DNA from: Bacteroidetes bacterium QS_3_64_15
GTDB lineage: Bacteria; Bacteroidota; Rhodothermia; Rhodothermales; Salinibacteraceae
Direction: 5' to 3'
DNA: 55,512 bases
Assembly: GCA_003022565.1 (NCBI GenBank)
Contig: PXTN01000017.1
Location: forward strand, 1 to 55,512
The translations under genes were made by a program, and so were the position numbers. This document shows positions 17,660 through 28,249 of this stretch, one piece after another. The stretch's first letter is position 1. Every line of letters begins with the position of its first letter. Below the pieces are notes generated by a model. That model ran no database searches. It was not told the origin of the DNA and was given only the letters and a program-made list of their open reading frames with translations.

Positions 17660-19150
17660 TTACGGGAACAGCCGGGGATCCTCGGGCGCGGGCACCTCGG
17701 TCCACGCGCCGCCGAGGGCGCGGTGAAGGGCGAGGCGGGCGTTGACGACCGCCAGCCGGACGCCAGCCCGTCGCGTGCGGGCCTGCACGAGGGTGCGCTC
17801 TGCATCGAGGAGCGACAGCACGTCGCCAATACCGCGCTCGTAGCGGTCGCGTTGGGCTTGGAACGCGTCGTTCGCCGCGTCCACCTGTTGCTGCACCTCG
17901 CGGTAGCGCCGGCGCTGCTTGTCGTAGGCCACCAGGGCGGCCCTCACCTCGCGGAAGGCCGTGAGGACCGTTCGCTCGTAGCGGGCCGCCTGCTGCTTGT
18001 AGCGGGCCTCCACGGCGCTAAGGTTGGCCCGCAGGCGCCCGCCCTGAAAGAGGGGCGCGGTGAGCTGGCCCACGAAGTTGGCAAAGACCTGCCCGGGGTC
18101 CACGAGGTCGGCCAGCTCGCTGCTCTGTGTGCCGCCCTGGCCGGTGAGCGACAGGCTCGGCAACATCTCGGCGCGCGCCGCCCCAATCTGTTGGCGGGCG
18201 GCCTCCAGTCGCCGCGCCGACGCCCGCACGTCGGGCCGCTGCATGAGGAGGTCCGCGGGAAGGCCCGCGGGAATGGGCTCGGGGGCGAGAGGAACGGCCA
18301 TCGAGTCGGGAAGGAGGGCGCGCTGCTCCCCGGCGAAGCGGCCCAGGAGCGTGGCGAGGCGGCTCTGCGCGTCGTACAGCCGACGCTCCAGGTCCGGCTG
18401 CTCCGCCCGGGCGGCCTGCAGGCTCTGCCGGACGCTGTAGAGCCGGAACGACGGGATCAGGCCCCGGTCGTAGCGGTCCTCGGTGGTCTCGAGCCGCTGC
18501 TCCAGCAGGTCGATGGTCCGCTGCCCGAGCTGCACCTGTCGCCGCAGGGAGGCGATCTGGGCGTATGTCGAGATCGTCTGGCTGATGACCGAGAGGCGGG
18601 CGGTCTGCAGGTCCGCCGCCGTGGCGAGGTACTGGCTCAGCGCCGCTTTGCGCTCGCTTCGGACGCGGCCCCAGAAGTCGAGTTCGTACGAGAAGCCGAG
18701 CGTGGCCTGGTAGTCCGCAAACTCGAAGCGGTCCGGGCCTTGCCCTCCGCCGATGGCGCCGCCGATGCCGGTGTTGGCCGGCTGGTTTTGATAGCTGACC
18801 TGCCCGTCGGCACTCACGCTTGGAAACAGTGGCGCCCGTGCGATGCGGAACTGGGCGGCCAGTTCTTCGACCTGAGACCGGGCTACCTCGAGGTCGAGGT
18901 TGGCGGCGAGGGCCGTGTCGACGAGGGCCGTGAGGGCCGGGTCGTCGTACGCGGCCCACCACCGGGTGGCGTCGTAGGCGGCCGTGTCGGCGGTCTCGGC
19001 GGGCAGCGTCGTGTCACCCGGCGCGGCCTCAAACCGACTCGGGAGCTCTTGCTCCGCCTCCGGCGTCGGCATGGACGGCGTCATCGAACAGCCGGCAATC
19101 GTGAGCAGGACCGTCAGGACGGTGGCTGCGGTGAGATGAAGAATCTTCAT
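17660..19150 (-). CDS. outer-membrane efflux channel lipoprotein (TolC/NodT/OprM family)
   Basis: 496 residues. The signal peptide has lipobox LTIAGC. The motif WWAAYDDPALTALVDTALAANLDLEVA marks the start of the OEP domain. Two OEP repeats with long helices follow (SQYLATAADLQTARLSVISQT; LEAARQQIGAARAEMLPSLSLTGQGG), with the usual YERGIGDVLSLLDAERTLVQA near the end. It forms the outer-membrane exit duct of the RND system. It is the first structural gene, 45 bases after the TetR gene, and the space between is a heptamer array. Confidence 0.92.
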   Translation of the reverse strand: MKILHLTAATVLTVLLTIAGCSMTPSMPTPEAEQELPSRFEAAPGDTTLPAETADTAAYDATRWWAAYDDPALTALVDTALAANLDLEVARSQVEELAAQFRIARAPLFPSVSADGQVSYQNQPANTGIGGAIGGGQGPDRFEFADYQATLGFSYELDFWGRVRSERKAALSQYLATAADLQTARLSVISQTISTYAQIASLRRQVQLGQRTIDLLEQRLETTEDRYDRGLIPSFRLYSVRQSLQAARAEQPDLERRLYDAQSRLATLLGRFAGEQRALLPDSMAVPLAPEPIPAGLPADLLMQRPDVRASARRLEAARQQIGAARAEMLPSLSLTGQGGTQSSELADLVDPGQVFANFVGQLTAPLFQGGRLRANLSAVEARYKQQAARYERTVLTAFREVRAALVAYDKQRRRYREVQQQVDAANDAFQAQRDRYERGIGDVLSLLDAERTLVQARTRRAGVRLAVVNARLALHRALGGAWTEVPAPEDPRLFP

Positions 19151-19152
19151 CT

Positions 19153-19188
19153 GAAAACGTTTAACGTTAAACGTTAGAACGTTGAACG
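19153..19188 (-). repeat. heptamer array between the TetR and efflux-channel genes
   Basis: Units GAAAACG, TTTAACG, TTAAACG, TTAGAACG, TTGAACG (7, 7, 7, 8, 7). It fills nearly the whole spacer between the regulator stop and the lipoprotein ATG, so it is transcribed in the operon mRNA. Confidence 0.8.
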
Positions 19189-19195
19189 ACTAACT

Positions 19196-19831
19196 TCAGG
19201 GCGCAAGGCCGTGATAGATGAGGTCGAACAGGTGCTCCTTCCGGACCTCCACGAACGCCCCCCAGTCGCCCGCCGCGTCGGGATGCATGATCTCCACCGT
19301 CGGCCGGGCCACGAAGAAGAAGAGACACGTCGAGATCACGGAAAGGACCGTGTGGTGGGGATCGACCGACCGAATCTCGCCTGCCTCGCTCGCGGCCGCG
19401 ATGGTGTCGACCAGAATCTGAGGCGGAGCCTCCCCGGATTTCGTTGCCTCACGCAGGTGCTTGCCGAGCAGGCTGCCTCCGGCCAGGTTTTCCTGCACCA
19501 TCAAGCGCATCGCCGCCTCATCGGACCGCACGAACTCGACGTACCCGTCGATGAAGACGCGGAGCGTCTCCTCAAAGGTTGGTGCCTCCTCCAGCGACTC
19601 GCCGAACGACGCCATGAACCGACGCACCGTGTGGGCGAAGACCTCCTCGTACAGCGTCTTCTTGTCCCGGAAGTAGTAGTGCAGCATCGCCTTGTTGATG
19701 TCGGCCGCGTCGGCGATGGCCTGCATGCGCGCCCCGTGCCGGCCCTCCCGGGCAAATACCTGGAGGGCCGCGTCGAAAATCTGACGCTCTGTGTCGGAAT
19801 AGTCGGAGCGCGGAGTGGAGGCGTCGGGCAT
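19196..19831 (-). CDS. TetR/AcrR-family repressor of the RND operon
   Basis: 211 residues. The N-terminal helix-turn-helix is typical: RQIFDAALQVFAREGRHGARMQAIADAADINKAMLHYYFRDKKTLYEEVF. The C-terminal ligand domain is of the TetR_C type. The start at 19831 (MPDASTPRSD) is chosen because the 65 upstream codons of the ORF track cover the likely operator and carry no domain. As the first gene of the operon it probably represses itself and the efflux genes until an efflux substrate binds. Confidence 0.9.
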   Translation of the reverse strand: MPDASTPRSDYSDTERQIFDAALQVFAREGRHGARMQAIADAADINKAMLHYYFRDKKTLYEEVFAHTVRRFMASFGESLEEAPTFEETLRVFIDGYVEFVRSDEAAMRLMVQENLAGGSLLGKHLREATKSGEAPPQILVDTIAAASEAGEIRSVDPHHTVLSVISTCLFFFVARPTVEIMHPDAAGDWGAFVEVRKEHLFDLIYHGLAP

Positions 19832-19882
19832 GGACGGTGTCAATAGTGAGAATTCGACCAGTGTAATCGGAGGACAACCGTC

Positions 19883-19904
19883 TGGTTCAACCAAATGGTT
19901 AACC
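19883..19904. promoter_or_regulatory. candidate TetR operator
   Basis: Two adjoining palindromes, GGTTCAACC and GGTTAACC, separated by AAAT, lie 52 bases upstream of the repressor start. Paired short palindromes next to a tetR gene are the usual operator arrangement. The assignment is by position and symmetry only. Confidence 0.55.
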
Positions 19905-19955
19905 GTTACGCAAAGATCATTGTTGGAGGGCCAACGCTCGGCAAGCACATAGCAA

Positions 19956-20203
19956 TCAACTGTTGAATCCCCCAGCGGCACGGCGGGCGATGGAGCGGGG
20001 CGTGGACCGCACCATGAAGGTCCCAATCTTGTTGGACCAGCCTTACTGGGTCAGCCGGGCACGACGAGTGTCCGGTCGTCGCGGAACGCGTCGTGACCCG
20101 TCTCGGCGACTGCTTCGGGCGTCATGGTCGAGGCATTCCCGAAGAGGGAGGCGCCGGTGACAAGGGCGGGTTCCAGAATGGACGTGCTGATGTCGAGGGT
20201 CAC
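19956..20203 (-). pseudogene. C-terminal remnant of a short-chain dehydrogenase (SDR)
   Basis: On the minus strand the frame reads MTPEAVAETGHDAFRDDRTL then VVPG followed by a stop. The next frame continues with KIGTFMVRSTPRSIARRAAG and ends at a stop at 19956. This is the C-terminal pattern of DltE-like SDR oxidoreductases (spEeVAe.gy.al..Gk.vvvPG, then tPR.iaRRiag). No Rossmann domain is found upstream, so only the tail remains. Confidence 0.6.
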
Positions 20204-20299
20204 CGGTGGACGTCATTCGGTTCGCCCCTCGTGTCCGTCCGCGTGGCGCCGGATGGGCGTGCGGAATTACGCACTGCCGAGGAAGCGGGCTGGGGCCGC

Positions 20300-23200
20300 T
20301 CAGTCGTTCGTCCGTGAAGGAATGGGCAGCCGCACGGTAAACCGGCTCCCCTCGCCCTTCTCGGTCTCCACCTCGATGGTTCCCCCCATTTGCTCGGCCG
20401 CCTCCTTCGTCACCGCCAGTCCGAGCCCGGTGCCCTCGTATTCACGGCTCATGCCCTCCGACGCCTGCCGGAACGGCTCGAAAAGGTCCTCGGCCCGGGA
20501 GGGATCCATCCCGACGCCGGTATCCTCGACCTCCAGGACGGCCTCGTTCTTCGCTTGTGAGGCACGGACGCGCACCTCCCCCTCCTCGGTGTACTTGATG
20601 GCGTTGGACATCAGGTTGCCGAGCACGATGTGCACGCCCCCCGCGTCGGCCTGGGCCCAAATCGGTTTTTCTCCGGCCTGAACCTGCAAGCACAACCCCT
20701 TCCCCTCAGCCTGAGGCCGGAGCTCCTCGGCGATCTGCTCTGCCTGCTCCGCCAAGTCGACCGGCTCAGCGCCCAGGTCCATCTCTCCAGCCTCCAGCTT
20801 CGAGAGGTTCAAGACGCCCGTGAGCGTGTCCATCAGGCGCTTTCCGCTTTTTTCGATCAGGGCGGAAAACTGCGCTAGCGCTGCTAGGTCCACCTCTTCG
20901 GCGGCGGAGGCTCCGCGGGCCTCTTCCCCGATCGCCTCCGCGAAGCCCAAAATCGAGGTCAGCGGCGTCCGTATCTCGTGGCTCATGGCCGCGAGGAAGG
21001 CCGATTTCAGCCGGTCGGCTGCCTCCGCCTCCTCCTTCGCTTCGCGGAGCGCCTGCTCCCGCCGTTTTTGCTCGGTAATGTCCTGGACGGCGCCGTGGAT
21101 CTCGACGATCTCTCCTTCCTCCTGGGTCGGGCGGCCGATGTCTCGGACCCAGCGGGCCTGCCCCTCCTCTGTTCCGGCCAGGCGGAGCTCCTTGTCCCAG
21201 CCCGTTCCGGTTTCTTGGGCCTGCATGACCACTTCCCTGTGGCGGTCTCGGTCCTCCGCATGGAACTGCTCGAACACCTCCTCCGTCGGAGGTTTTTTTT
21301 CCTTCGGCACGCCGAAGATGTCGTAGAGCTTCTCCGTCCACTCCGCCCGGTAGGGCGGTTCCTGCCGTAGATCAACCGACCAGCCCCCGACACCGGTCAT
21401 CTCCTCGGCAATGTGGAGCAGTTTTTTTGATCGCCGGAGCTTTTCCTCCTGTTCTTTCCGCTCGGTAATGTCGAGGAGAACCCCGTTGAACACGAGCCCC
21501 TCCTCCTCGCGCTGCTCAGGGGTCGATATGCCCCGCAGCCAGATCCGCTCGCCCGAAGGTTTTTCGAACGGCATTTCAGACTCCCACGAAGTCTCCTTCT
21601 CCACGGAGTGATCCGCCCTGGCCATCACGTCCTCCCGGTACGACTGCGGAATCCGCTCCACGAATCGCTCATGGAAACGTTCTGTGTCGGCGGAAATCCC
21701 CAGGATCTCCTCCGCACGGTCGCTCACGAAGGTGTTGCCGTACCCACCGTCGGGCTTGGCATACCACTGAAAAACTACGCCCGGCAGGTTGTTGGTAAGG
21801 CCCCGGAGCTGGGCCTCCCGCTCTCGCAAGGACTTCTCGGCCCGCTTCCGCTCGTCGATATCGAGGAAGACCCCGTTGTAGACAAGCTCGCCCTCACGCC
21901 GTTCGGGCGTAGACGCCCCGAGAAGCCAGATCTCTTCTCCACTGGGCTTCTCAAAAGGCATCTCGAACTCCCAGGGCTCCTCGTCCTGCACCGCCTCCTC
22001 GATTGACTGGGTGAGCGTTTCCCGGTGGGGCTCCGGCACCCGCTCGACAAACCGCTGGTGGAAGCCCTCCGGGCTGGCAGAAATACCGAGCAACGATCCG
22101 GCCTGCTCACTCACGAAGTAGTTTCCGAAGGTCCCGTCCGGGCGGGCAAAAAACTGAAAGACAACCCCCGGAATGCTGTTGGCCAAGCCGCGGAGCCGCG
22201 CTTCCTGCTCTCTGAGGGCCTCCTCGGACTCCTTCCGCTCGGTGATATCCTGGAGGGCCCCCGCGACCTTCACGGTCTCTTCGCCCTCCTTCTCGGCTGG
22301 TGCCCCCACCGTGCGCACCCACCGCCGGTTGCCCTCTACCGTCTCGATCGGAAGCTCCAGGTCATAGGGCTCTTCCTCCTCGGCGCACTGCCGGAAGGCC
22401 TCCCGGATTTTCGGGCGGGCCTGCGGCGTGAAACGTTCGAGACTCTCCTCTACATCGCCCAGATCAGCCCCGGGCTCGGCGCCGTGGATTCGGTAGACCT
22501 CATCGGTCCGGGACACCTCGCCCGTGCGGAGGTCGGCCTCCCAGGCCCCGGCCAGCCGCTGGGTCTGCTCCAGGAGGTTCTTCTGGCGACGAAGCGCCGC
22601 CTCCTGCTCCCGCTGCTCGGTCACGTCCCGCTGGACGGAGACCCAGTGCTCGATCTCGCCCTCCTCGCCTCGAACCGGAAAGATGTTCCACTGCACGAGG
22701 TAGGGCGTCCCGTCTTTTCTGTAGTTGACCGTCTCCTCCTCCGTCTCCTCGCCCGCCTCCAGGGCTGCCCGCAGCGAATCCAAGACCTCCCGCTCCGTCT
22801 TCGGCCCCTGCAAGATCCGGGGCGTCTCCCCGAGGACCTCTTTCTCCGAGTAGCCGGTCATTTCCTCAAAGGCCTCATTGACGTACTCGATTCGCGGGCC
22901 CGGCTCATCGAGGGGCTCCGCTTCGGTGATCAGCACCGACTCTTTTGCCTGCTCGACCGCCTCCGACAGGAGACGAAGCTTTTCCTCCTTCTCTTTTCGC
23001 TCGGTAATGTCGGTGATCGTCCCGTCGTAGTGGAGGACCCGCCCATTGGCGTCGTAGGCCGGCTCCACGGATAGCAGTCCGACGACCGTCGACTCGTCGG
23101 GCCGCCCAAGCTCAACCTCAATGTCTTCGGCCCCTTCTTCGGCCAACATTCGGCCCTTCTGGAAGGGGTCGACGTAAAACTCGGTCAGGTCCCGCCCGAT

Positions 23201-23761
23201 CAGCTGTTCGCTCGACTCGAGACCAAGCAGGTCCACCAGCGCCTCGTTCGCATACTCAATGCGGCCAGTCGGCCCGGCGCGAAAGACTCCTGCCGAGAGG
23301 CCCTCGGTGATCGACCGGACCCAGGCGTCCCGCTGCCGCAGCTTCTGCTGCATGCGGCTCCGCTGGGCGGCCCAGCGCAGGGTCCGCCCCGCCAGCGCAG
23401 GGGTCAGCTCTCCCTTCTGCAGGTACTGGGCCGCCCCGGCCTGCTGGGCCTGGAGAGCGGCGCCCAAGTCGTCTTGTCCCGTGAGCACGACGATGGGGAC
23501 CTCCGGGGCCGCCGACATGGCCGCGGCGACTGTGCCCGGGCCCTGGCTGTCGGGGAGCCCGAGGTCGAGGACCACCACGTCCGCCTCCCCCTCCCGGAGC
23601 GCAGAGAGGCCATCCTCCAGGGTTCCCTCGTGGCGAAGGGTCGCGTCAACCCGGCTTTCCGCGAGGTACTCTTCGAAGAGACGGGCATCCCCGGGGTTGT
23701 CCTCGATCAGGAGAACGCGGAGGGAAGCCGCCTCGCTAGAGTTAGGCTGAGTGTCCGTCAT
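20300..23761 (-). CDS. histidine kinase with N-terminal receiver and six PAS domains
   Basis: 1153 residues, no transmembrane helix. An N-terminal receiver (VLLIEDNPGD, phospho-Asp in VVVLDLGLPDS, Lys in YLQKGEL) is followed by six PAS/PAC units to about residue 905. Then come HisKA ([19 protein letters not shown]) and HATPase_c (NLMSNAIKYT, DTGVGMD, GTGLGLAVT). PAS2 has GETPRILQGPKT, which resembles the LOV motif GxNCRFLQG but lacks the photoactive Cys. PAS4 and PAS5 are close internal duplicates. It lies 76 bases after the Rcp1-like regulator gene and likely shares its operon, a phosphorelay of soluble components. Confidence 0.92.
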   Translation of the reverse strand: MTDTQPNSSEAASLRVLLIEDNPGDARLFEEYLAESRVDATLRHEGTLEDGLSALREGEADVVVLDLGLPDSQGPGTVAAAMSAAPEVPIVVLTGQDDLGAALQAQQAGAAQYLQKGELTPALAGRTLRWAAQRSRMQQKLRQRDAWVRSITEGLSAGVFRAGPTGRIEYANEALVDLLGLESSEQLIGRDLTEFYVDPFQKGRMLAEEGAEDIEVELGRPDESTVVGLLSVEPAYDANGRVLHYDGTITDITERKEKEEKLRLLSEAVEQAKESVLITEAEPLDEPGPRIEYVNEAFEEMTGYSEKEVLGETPRILQGPKTEREVLDSLRAALEAGEETEEETVNYRKDGTPYLVQWNIFPVRGEEGEIEHWVSVQRDVTEQREQEAALRRQKNLLEQTQRLAGAWEADLRTGEVSRTDEVYRIHGAEPGADLGDVEESLERFTPQARPKIREAFRQCAEEEEPYDLELPIETVEGNRRWVRTVGAPAEKEGEETVKVAGALQDITERKESEEALREQEARLRGLANSIPGVVFQFFARPDGTFGNYFVSEQAGSLLGISASPEGFHQRFVERVPEPHRETLTQSIEEAVQDEEPWEFEMPFEKPSGEEIWLLGASTPERREGELVYNGVFLDIDERKRAEKSLREREAQLRGLTNNLPGVVFQWYAKPDGGYGNTFVSDRAEEILGISADTERFHERFVERIPQSYREDVMARADHSVEKETSWESEMPFEKPSGERIWLRGISTPEQREEEGLVFNGVLLDITERKEQEEKLRRSKKLLHIAEEMTGVGGWSVDLRQEPPYRAEWTEKLYDIFGVPKEKKPPTEEVFEQFHAEDRDRHREVVMQAQETGTGWDKELRLAGTEEGQARWVRDIGRPTQEEGEIVEIHGAVQDITEQKRREQALREAKEEAEAADRLKSAFLAAMSHEIRTPLTSILGFAEAIGEEARGASAAEEVDLAALAQFSALIEKSGKRLMDTLTGVLNLSKLEAGEMDLGAEPVDLAEQAEQIAEELRPQAEGKGLCLQVQAGEKPIWAQADAGGVHIVLGNLMSNAIKYTEEGEVRVRASQAKNEAVLEVEDTGVGMDPSRAEDLFEPFRQASEGMSREYEGTGLGLAVTKEAAEQMGGTIEVETEKGEGSRFTVRLPIPSRTND

Positions 23762-23837
23762 CGACTGTGGAATTCCGTGGGTTAAGCTATGCGCCGGGAA
23801 AAAAGCGACGGCTCTCTCCGGCCGATTGCTTTTGCTT

Positions 23838-24323
23838 CTACTCCTCGGGCAGACGGACCACCTGAAACCAGAACTCGTCGATCGACTGCACGATCGTCGT
23901 GATCTCGTCGAGGTCGACCGGCTTGGTCACGTAGGCATTGGCGTGCTCGTCGTAGCTTTTCACCACGTCCTCCTCCGCCTCCGAGCTTGTGAGAACAATC
24001 ACCGGCACGCGTCGCAGGGTCGGGTGATCCTTCATTTCCTGTAACAAGTCGTGCCCGTCCTTTACCGGAAGGTCCAAGTCCAGAAGCACCAGGTCGGGTC
24101 GGGGCCTCGCGTCCTTCTCAGTGAGCCCAAGAATCTCTTCGGCGTCCTCGGCGGTGTGGGCGACCAGCAGGTCGTTGCGCACCTTCGACTCGCGCAGCAT
24201 CTCGCGGGTCAGGCGCACGTCGGCCGGGTTGTCTTCGACGAGAAGAATCCGGACCGGGCGTTCCCGCTCCGAATCGGGATGGGCATTTTTTTCGGGTGCA
24301 TCTCCATCAGGCGACGTCGTCAC
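23838..24323 (-). CDS. single-domain response regulator (Rcp1-like)
   Basis: 161 residues, essentially one receiver: acidic pocket in ILLVEDNPAD, phospho-Asp in LVLLDLDLPVKDG, switch Ser/Thr in VIVLTSSEAE, Lys in YVTKPVDL. The extended loop and the ending DEFWFQVVRLP are typical of the Rcp1 group that pairs with phytochrome-type kinases. Its ATG overlaps the end of the upstream kinase gene by 17 bases, which points to translational coupling and a cognate pair. Confidence 0.93.
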   Translation of the reverse strand: MTTSPDGDAPEKNAHPDSERERPVRILLVEDNPADVRLTREMLRESKVRNDLLVAHTAEDAEEILGLTEKDARPRPDLVLLDLDLPVKDGHDLLQEMKDHPTLRRVPVIVLTSSEAEEDVVKSYDEHANAYVTKPVDLDEITTIVQSIDEFWFQVVRLPEE

Positions 24324-25473
24324 GGGAGGCGTTGGGGGTTAGGTGGAGGGTCAGGTGAAAGGCCGAGCCCTCCCCGGGCTCCGACTCGACCCAGAGGGCG
24401 CCGTCGTGGCGCTGCGCAACTTTTTGACTAAGGGCAAGCCCCATGCCAGAACCCTCCTGCCCGGCCCCGTGCGGGTCGAGCTGCGTGAAGATCCGGAAGA
24501 TCTTGTCCTGCCCTTCCGGGGGAATGCCCGGCCCCTCGTCACGAACGATGACGTGGGCGGCCCCGTCCGGCTCCGTCCAGCCGCTCACGTGGATCTGGGG
24601 CGGGGCATCCCCGCGGTACGTGAGGGCGTTCCCGATCAGGTTCTGAAAGACGCGCCGGAGCTGGTCGCGGCTTCCGTAGGTCGTGGGAAGGGCCTCTCGG
24701 GTGACGGTGCCGCCTAGCCTATCGATTTCCCGGGCCACGTCGTCGAGCACGTCCGTGAGGACCTCGCCGAGGTCCACCTCCTCGAACTCGTCCTCCTTGC
24801 GTCCCACGCGGGAGTACTGGAGCAGCCCGTTGATCAGCGCCTTCATCCGCTCAGCCCCGTCGACGGCGTACTCGATAAACTCCCGGGCCGTCTCGTCGAG
24901 ATCCTCCTCATAGCGGCGCTCCAGGAGCTGGAGGTAGCTGGAGACCATCCGGAGCGGTTCCTGCAGGTCGTGGGACGCCGCGTAGGCAAACTGTTCCAGA
25001 TCTGCGTTCGAGCGCTCCAGTTTCTCCGTGCGGCGGCGGAGCGTCTCCTCCATCCGTCGCCGGTCGGTGGCGTCGTTGATGGCCAGGAGAAGCCGGTCCG
25101 ACTCGTCCGCTTTGGCCCGAAGCATCCGGCCGTTAATGTGGAGCACCCGCCGTCCCAATCCCTCAAACGCGCGATCGAGCTCGACCTTCTCGAAGGGCTC
25201 GCCCTGCTCGAGAAGCCGATCGAGGGCCTCCCGCAGAACGGGGGCGTCGAAGTGCCCACCCCCCAACTCGTAGAGAGACGCTCCGATCGTGTCGTCGGGC
25301 TCGGTCGAGAACACGCGGTAGAACGCCGGGTTGACTTGGCGCACCGTGAGGTCGGCATCCAGGACGAGCAGGGGCTCGTGGACGGTGTCCACGATGCGCT
25401 GGGGATCCGCCAGCGTGCCGGTGCTGGAGGAAGGGGTCTCGGACGAGGAGTTTTGATCCTGCCGGTGAGTCAT
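24307..25473 (-). CDS. PAS histidine kinase, phytochrome-like HisKA
   Basis: 388 residues from the ATG at 25473 (MTHRQDQ). One PAS domain (about 25-130, VHEPLLVLDADLTVRQVNPA) leads into a short coiled coil. The dimerisation domain has the phytochrome-type phosphoacceptor ASHDLQEPLRMVSSYLQLLE, and HATPase_c has NLIGNALTYR, DEGPGIP and GSGMGLALS. No membrane segment is seen. It heads a three-gene signalling operon with the overlapping Rcp1-like regulator. What it senses cannot be told from the sequence. Confidence 0.92.
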   Translation of the reverse strand: MTHRQDQNSSSETPSSSTGTLADPQRIVDTVHEPLLVLDADLTVRQVNPAFYRVFSTEPDDTIGASLYELGGGHFDAPVLREALDRLLEQGEPFEKVELDRAFEGLGRRVLHINGRMLRAKADESDRLLLAINDATDRRRMEETLRRRTEKLERSNADLEQFAYAASHDLQEPLRMVSSYLQLLERRYEEDLDETAREFIEYAVDGAERMKALINGLLQYSRVGRKEDEFEEVDLGEVLTDVLDDVAREIDRLGGTVTREALPTTYGSRDQLRRVFQNLIGNALTYRGDAPPQIHVSGWTEPDGAAHVIVRDEGPGIPPEGQDKIFRIFTQLDPHGAGQEGSGMGLALSQKVAQRHDGALWVESEPGEGSAFHLTLHLTPNASRDDVA

Positions 25474-25887
25474 TGGGGGAGCGGATGGTAGGGGGATCGG
25501 CGGTCGTTCTCCACCCGGTGTCCTCATCTCAAGGGTCCGCTGATCCGTTGCAGGACAGGCAGCGTCGGGGGGCTGCGAAGAGAATGAGGAGCCGCGCAGG
25601 ATGCGGATGTCTGCGGCAGTGCACGGACGGCTCCGTTGCTCGACAAGTTCCTCTTTCAGGAGGGGCGGTGGACATCATTCGGTCGGCGGACGCGGTCCCG
25701 TTTGCGTGGGGAACGGGCGTGTGGGCAAGGGGGCGGGAGCAGAGAGATCATCGTACTGCAGGCGGGTCGGGCGGGTCTTCGTTCCCGGAGGCCCACGAAC
25801 AGAAATCAAACGAAACACCACGTCCGTCCCTCTCCGTCGGACCGCCGCATTCGCACTCGCTCTTTCCGCCGCCCCCTCCGTTCCGCC
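25474..25887. other. gene-free divergent spacer
   Basis: About 410 bases between the divergently transcribed kinase operon and the cyclophilin gene. The plus-strand frame that extends the cyclophilin 84 codons upstream is Arg/Ser-rich and has no domain. Both promoters must lie here, but none is clear enough to place. Confidence 0.4.
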
Positions 25888-26376
25888 ATGGCCGATCATC
25901 CGCAATGGGACGCGCCCCCCGAGCTTCAGATCGACACGGACGCCGTCTACGACGCAACTCTCGAAACCAGCAAGGGCACCATCGAGATTGCGCTTTACCC
26001 CGAGCACGCCCCGAACACCGTCAGCAACTTCGCCTTCCTTGCCGACGAGGGCTTCTATGACAGCACGCCGTTTCACCGCGTCATTGAGGGGTTCATGGTG
26101 CAGGCGGGCGATCCGACGGGCACGGGGCGCGGCGGCCCCGGGTACGAGTTCGACGACGAGATTGAGGGCAATCCGCTCACGCACAAGACGGGCGTCCTCT
26201 CGATGGCCAACGCCGGCCCCAACACGAACGGCAGCCAGTTCTTCATCACGCGAGCCCCCCAGTCGCACCTCGACGGCAAGCACACCGTCTTCGGCGACGT
26301 GACGAGCGGCCAGGACGTGGTCGATGCCATTGAAGAGGGCGATACGCTGAAGACGGTGACGGTCGAAAAGCAGTAA
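25888..26376 (+). CDS. peptidyl-prolyl cis-trans isomerase, cyclophilin type
   Basis: 162 residues, one compact cyclophilin domain: [46 protein letters not shown] (catalytic Arg in FHR), [17 protein letters not shown] and [14 protein letters not shown]. It catalyses proline isomerisation during protein folding. No signal peptide is seen after the ATG at 25888, so it is cytosolic. The longer track start is rejected because the family domain starts almost at MADHPQW. Confidence 0.93.
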   Translation: MADHPQWDAPPELQIDTDAVYDATLETSKGTIEIALYPEHAPNTVSNFAFLADEGFYDSTPFHRVIEGFMVQAGDPTGTGRGGPGYEFDDEIEGNPLTHKTGVLSMANAGPNTNGSQFFITRAPQSHLDGKHTVFGDVTSGQDVVDAIEEGDTLKTVTVEKQ

Positions 26377-26502
26377 CGAACGCGCAACGACCGGCCGACG
26401 TTTTCGGGCCCTCTCCGCTTCTTCACAAAGGAGCGTTGACATTGAGCGGAGCAGCGGATACTGTTGAGCCTGCATCGTGACATATTGTTGTTGTTAGCAT
26501 CA

Positions 26503-26619
26503 CATTCATCCAGAAGGGTGAAGGGAGCAGGCCCTCTGAAGCCCTGGCAACCGCCGTCAGTGTCCATTGACGGAAAGGTGCCCCATCCTGCCTCGACTGC
26601 TGTCGAGGAAAGATGAGTG
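26503..26619 (+). ncRNA. S-box (SAM-I) riboswitch aptamer
   Basis: The conserved core is present in order: P1 strand CATTCATC, CAGAAGGGTGAAGGGA, GGCCCTCTGAAGCCC, TGGCAACC, then AAAGGTGCC and a closing GAAAGATGAGTG. The last segment pairs with the P1 5' strand (CATTCATC with GATGAGTG, one G-U). Binding of S-adenosylmethionine stabilises P1. It stands before metY and metX, with an intrinsic terminator 25 bases downstream, so high SAM should stop transcription. Confidence 0.93.
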
Positions 26620-26643
26620 GGAATCGCGACCGTCAGGTTGTTG

Positions 26644-28132
<1,489 letters not shown>

Positions 28133-28138
28133 TCAGAG

Positions 28139-28210
28139 CGTGATACGTGATTCGTGATACGTAATGGTCAGCAGAGCGGTATTCTCACGTATCACGTTTC
28201 ACGCATCATC
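28139..28210. repeat. facing heptamer arrays between metY and metX
   Basis: Left units CGTGATA, CGTGATT, CGTGATA, CGTAATG (28139-28166). Right units TCTCACG, TATCACG, TTTCACG, CATCATC (28183-28210), which are the inverted type. The two halves can pair around a 16-base loop, so the metYX transcript would carry a hairpin here. Confidence 0.8.
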
Positions 28211-28249
28211 TGCTGCTCGCACTGATGCGTCCATTCCCGTTCTCCACCG

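Noticed and set aside
22680-23000. Functional LOV photoreceptor domain in the six-PAS kinase
   Set aside because: The photoactive Cys of GxNCRFLQ is replaced (GETPRILQ), so adduct photochemistry is not expected.
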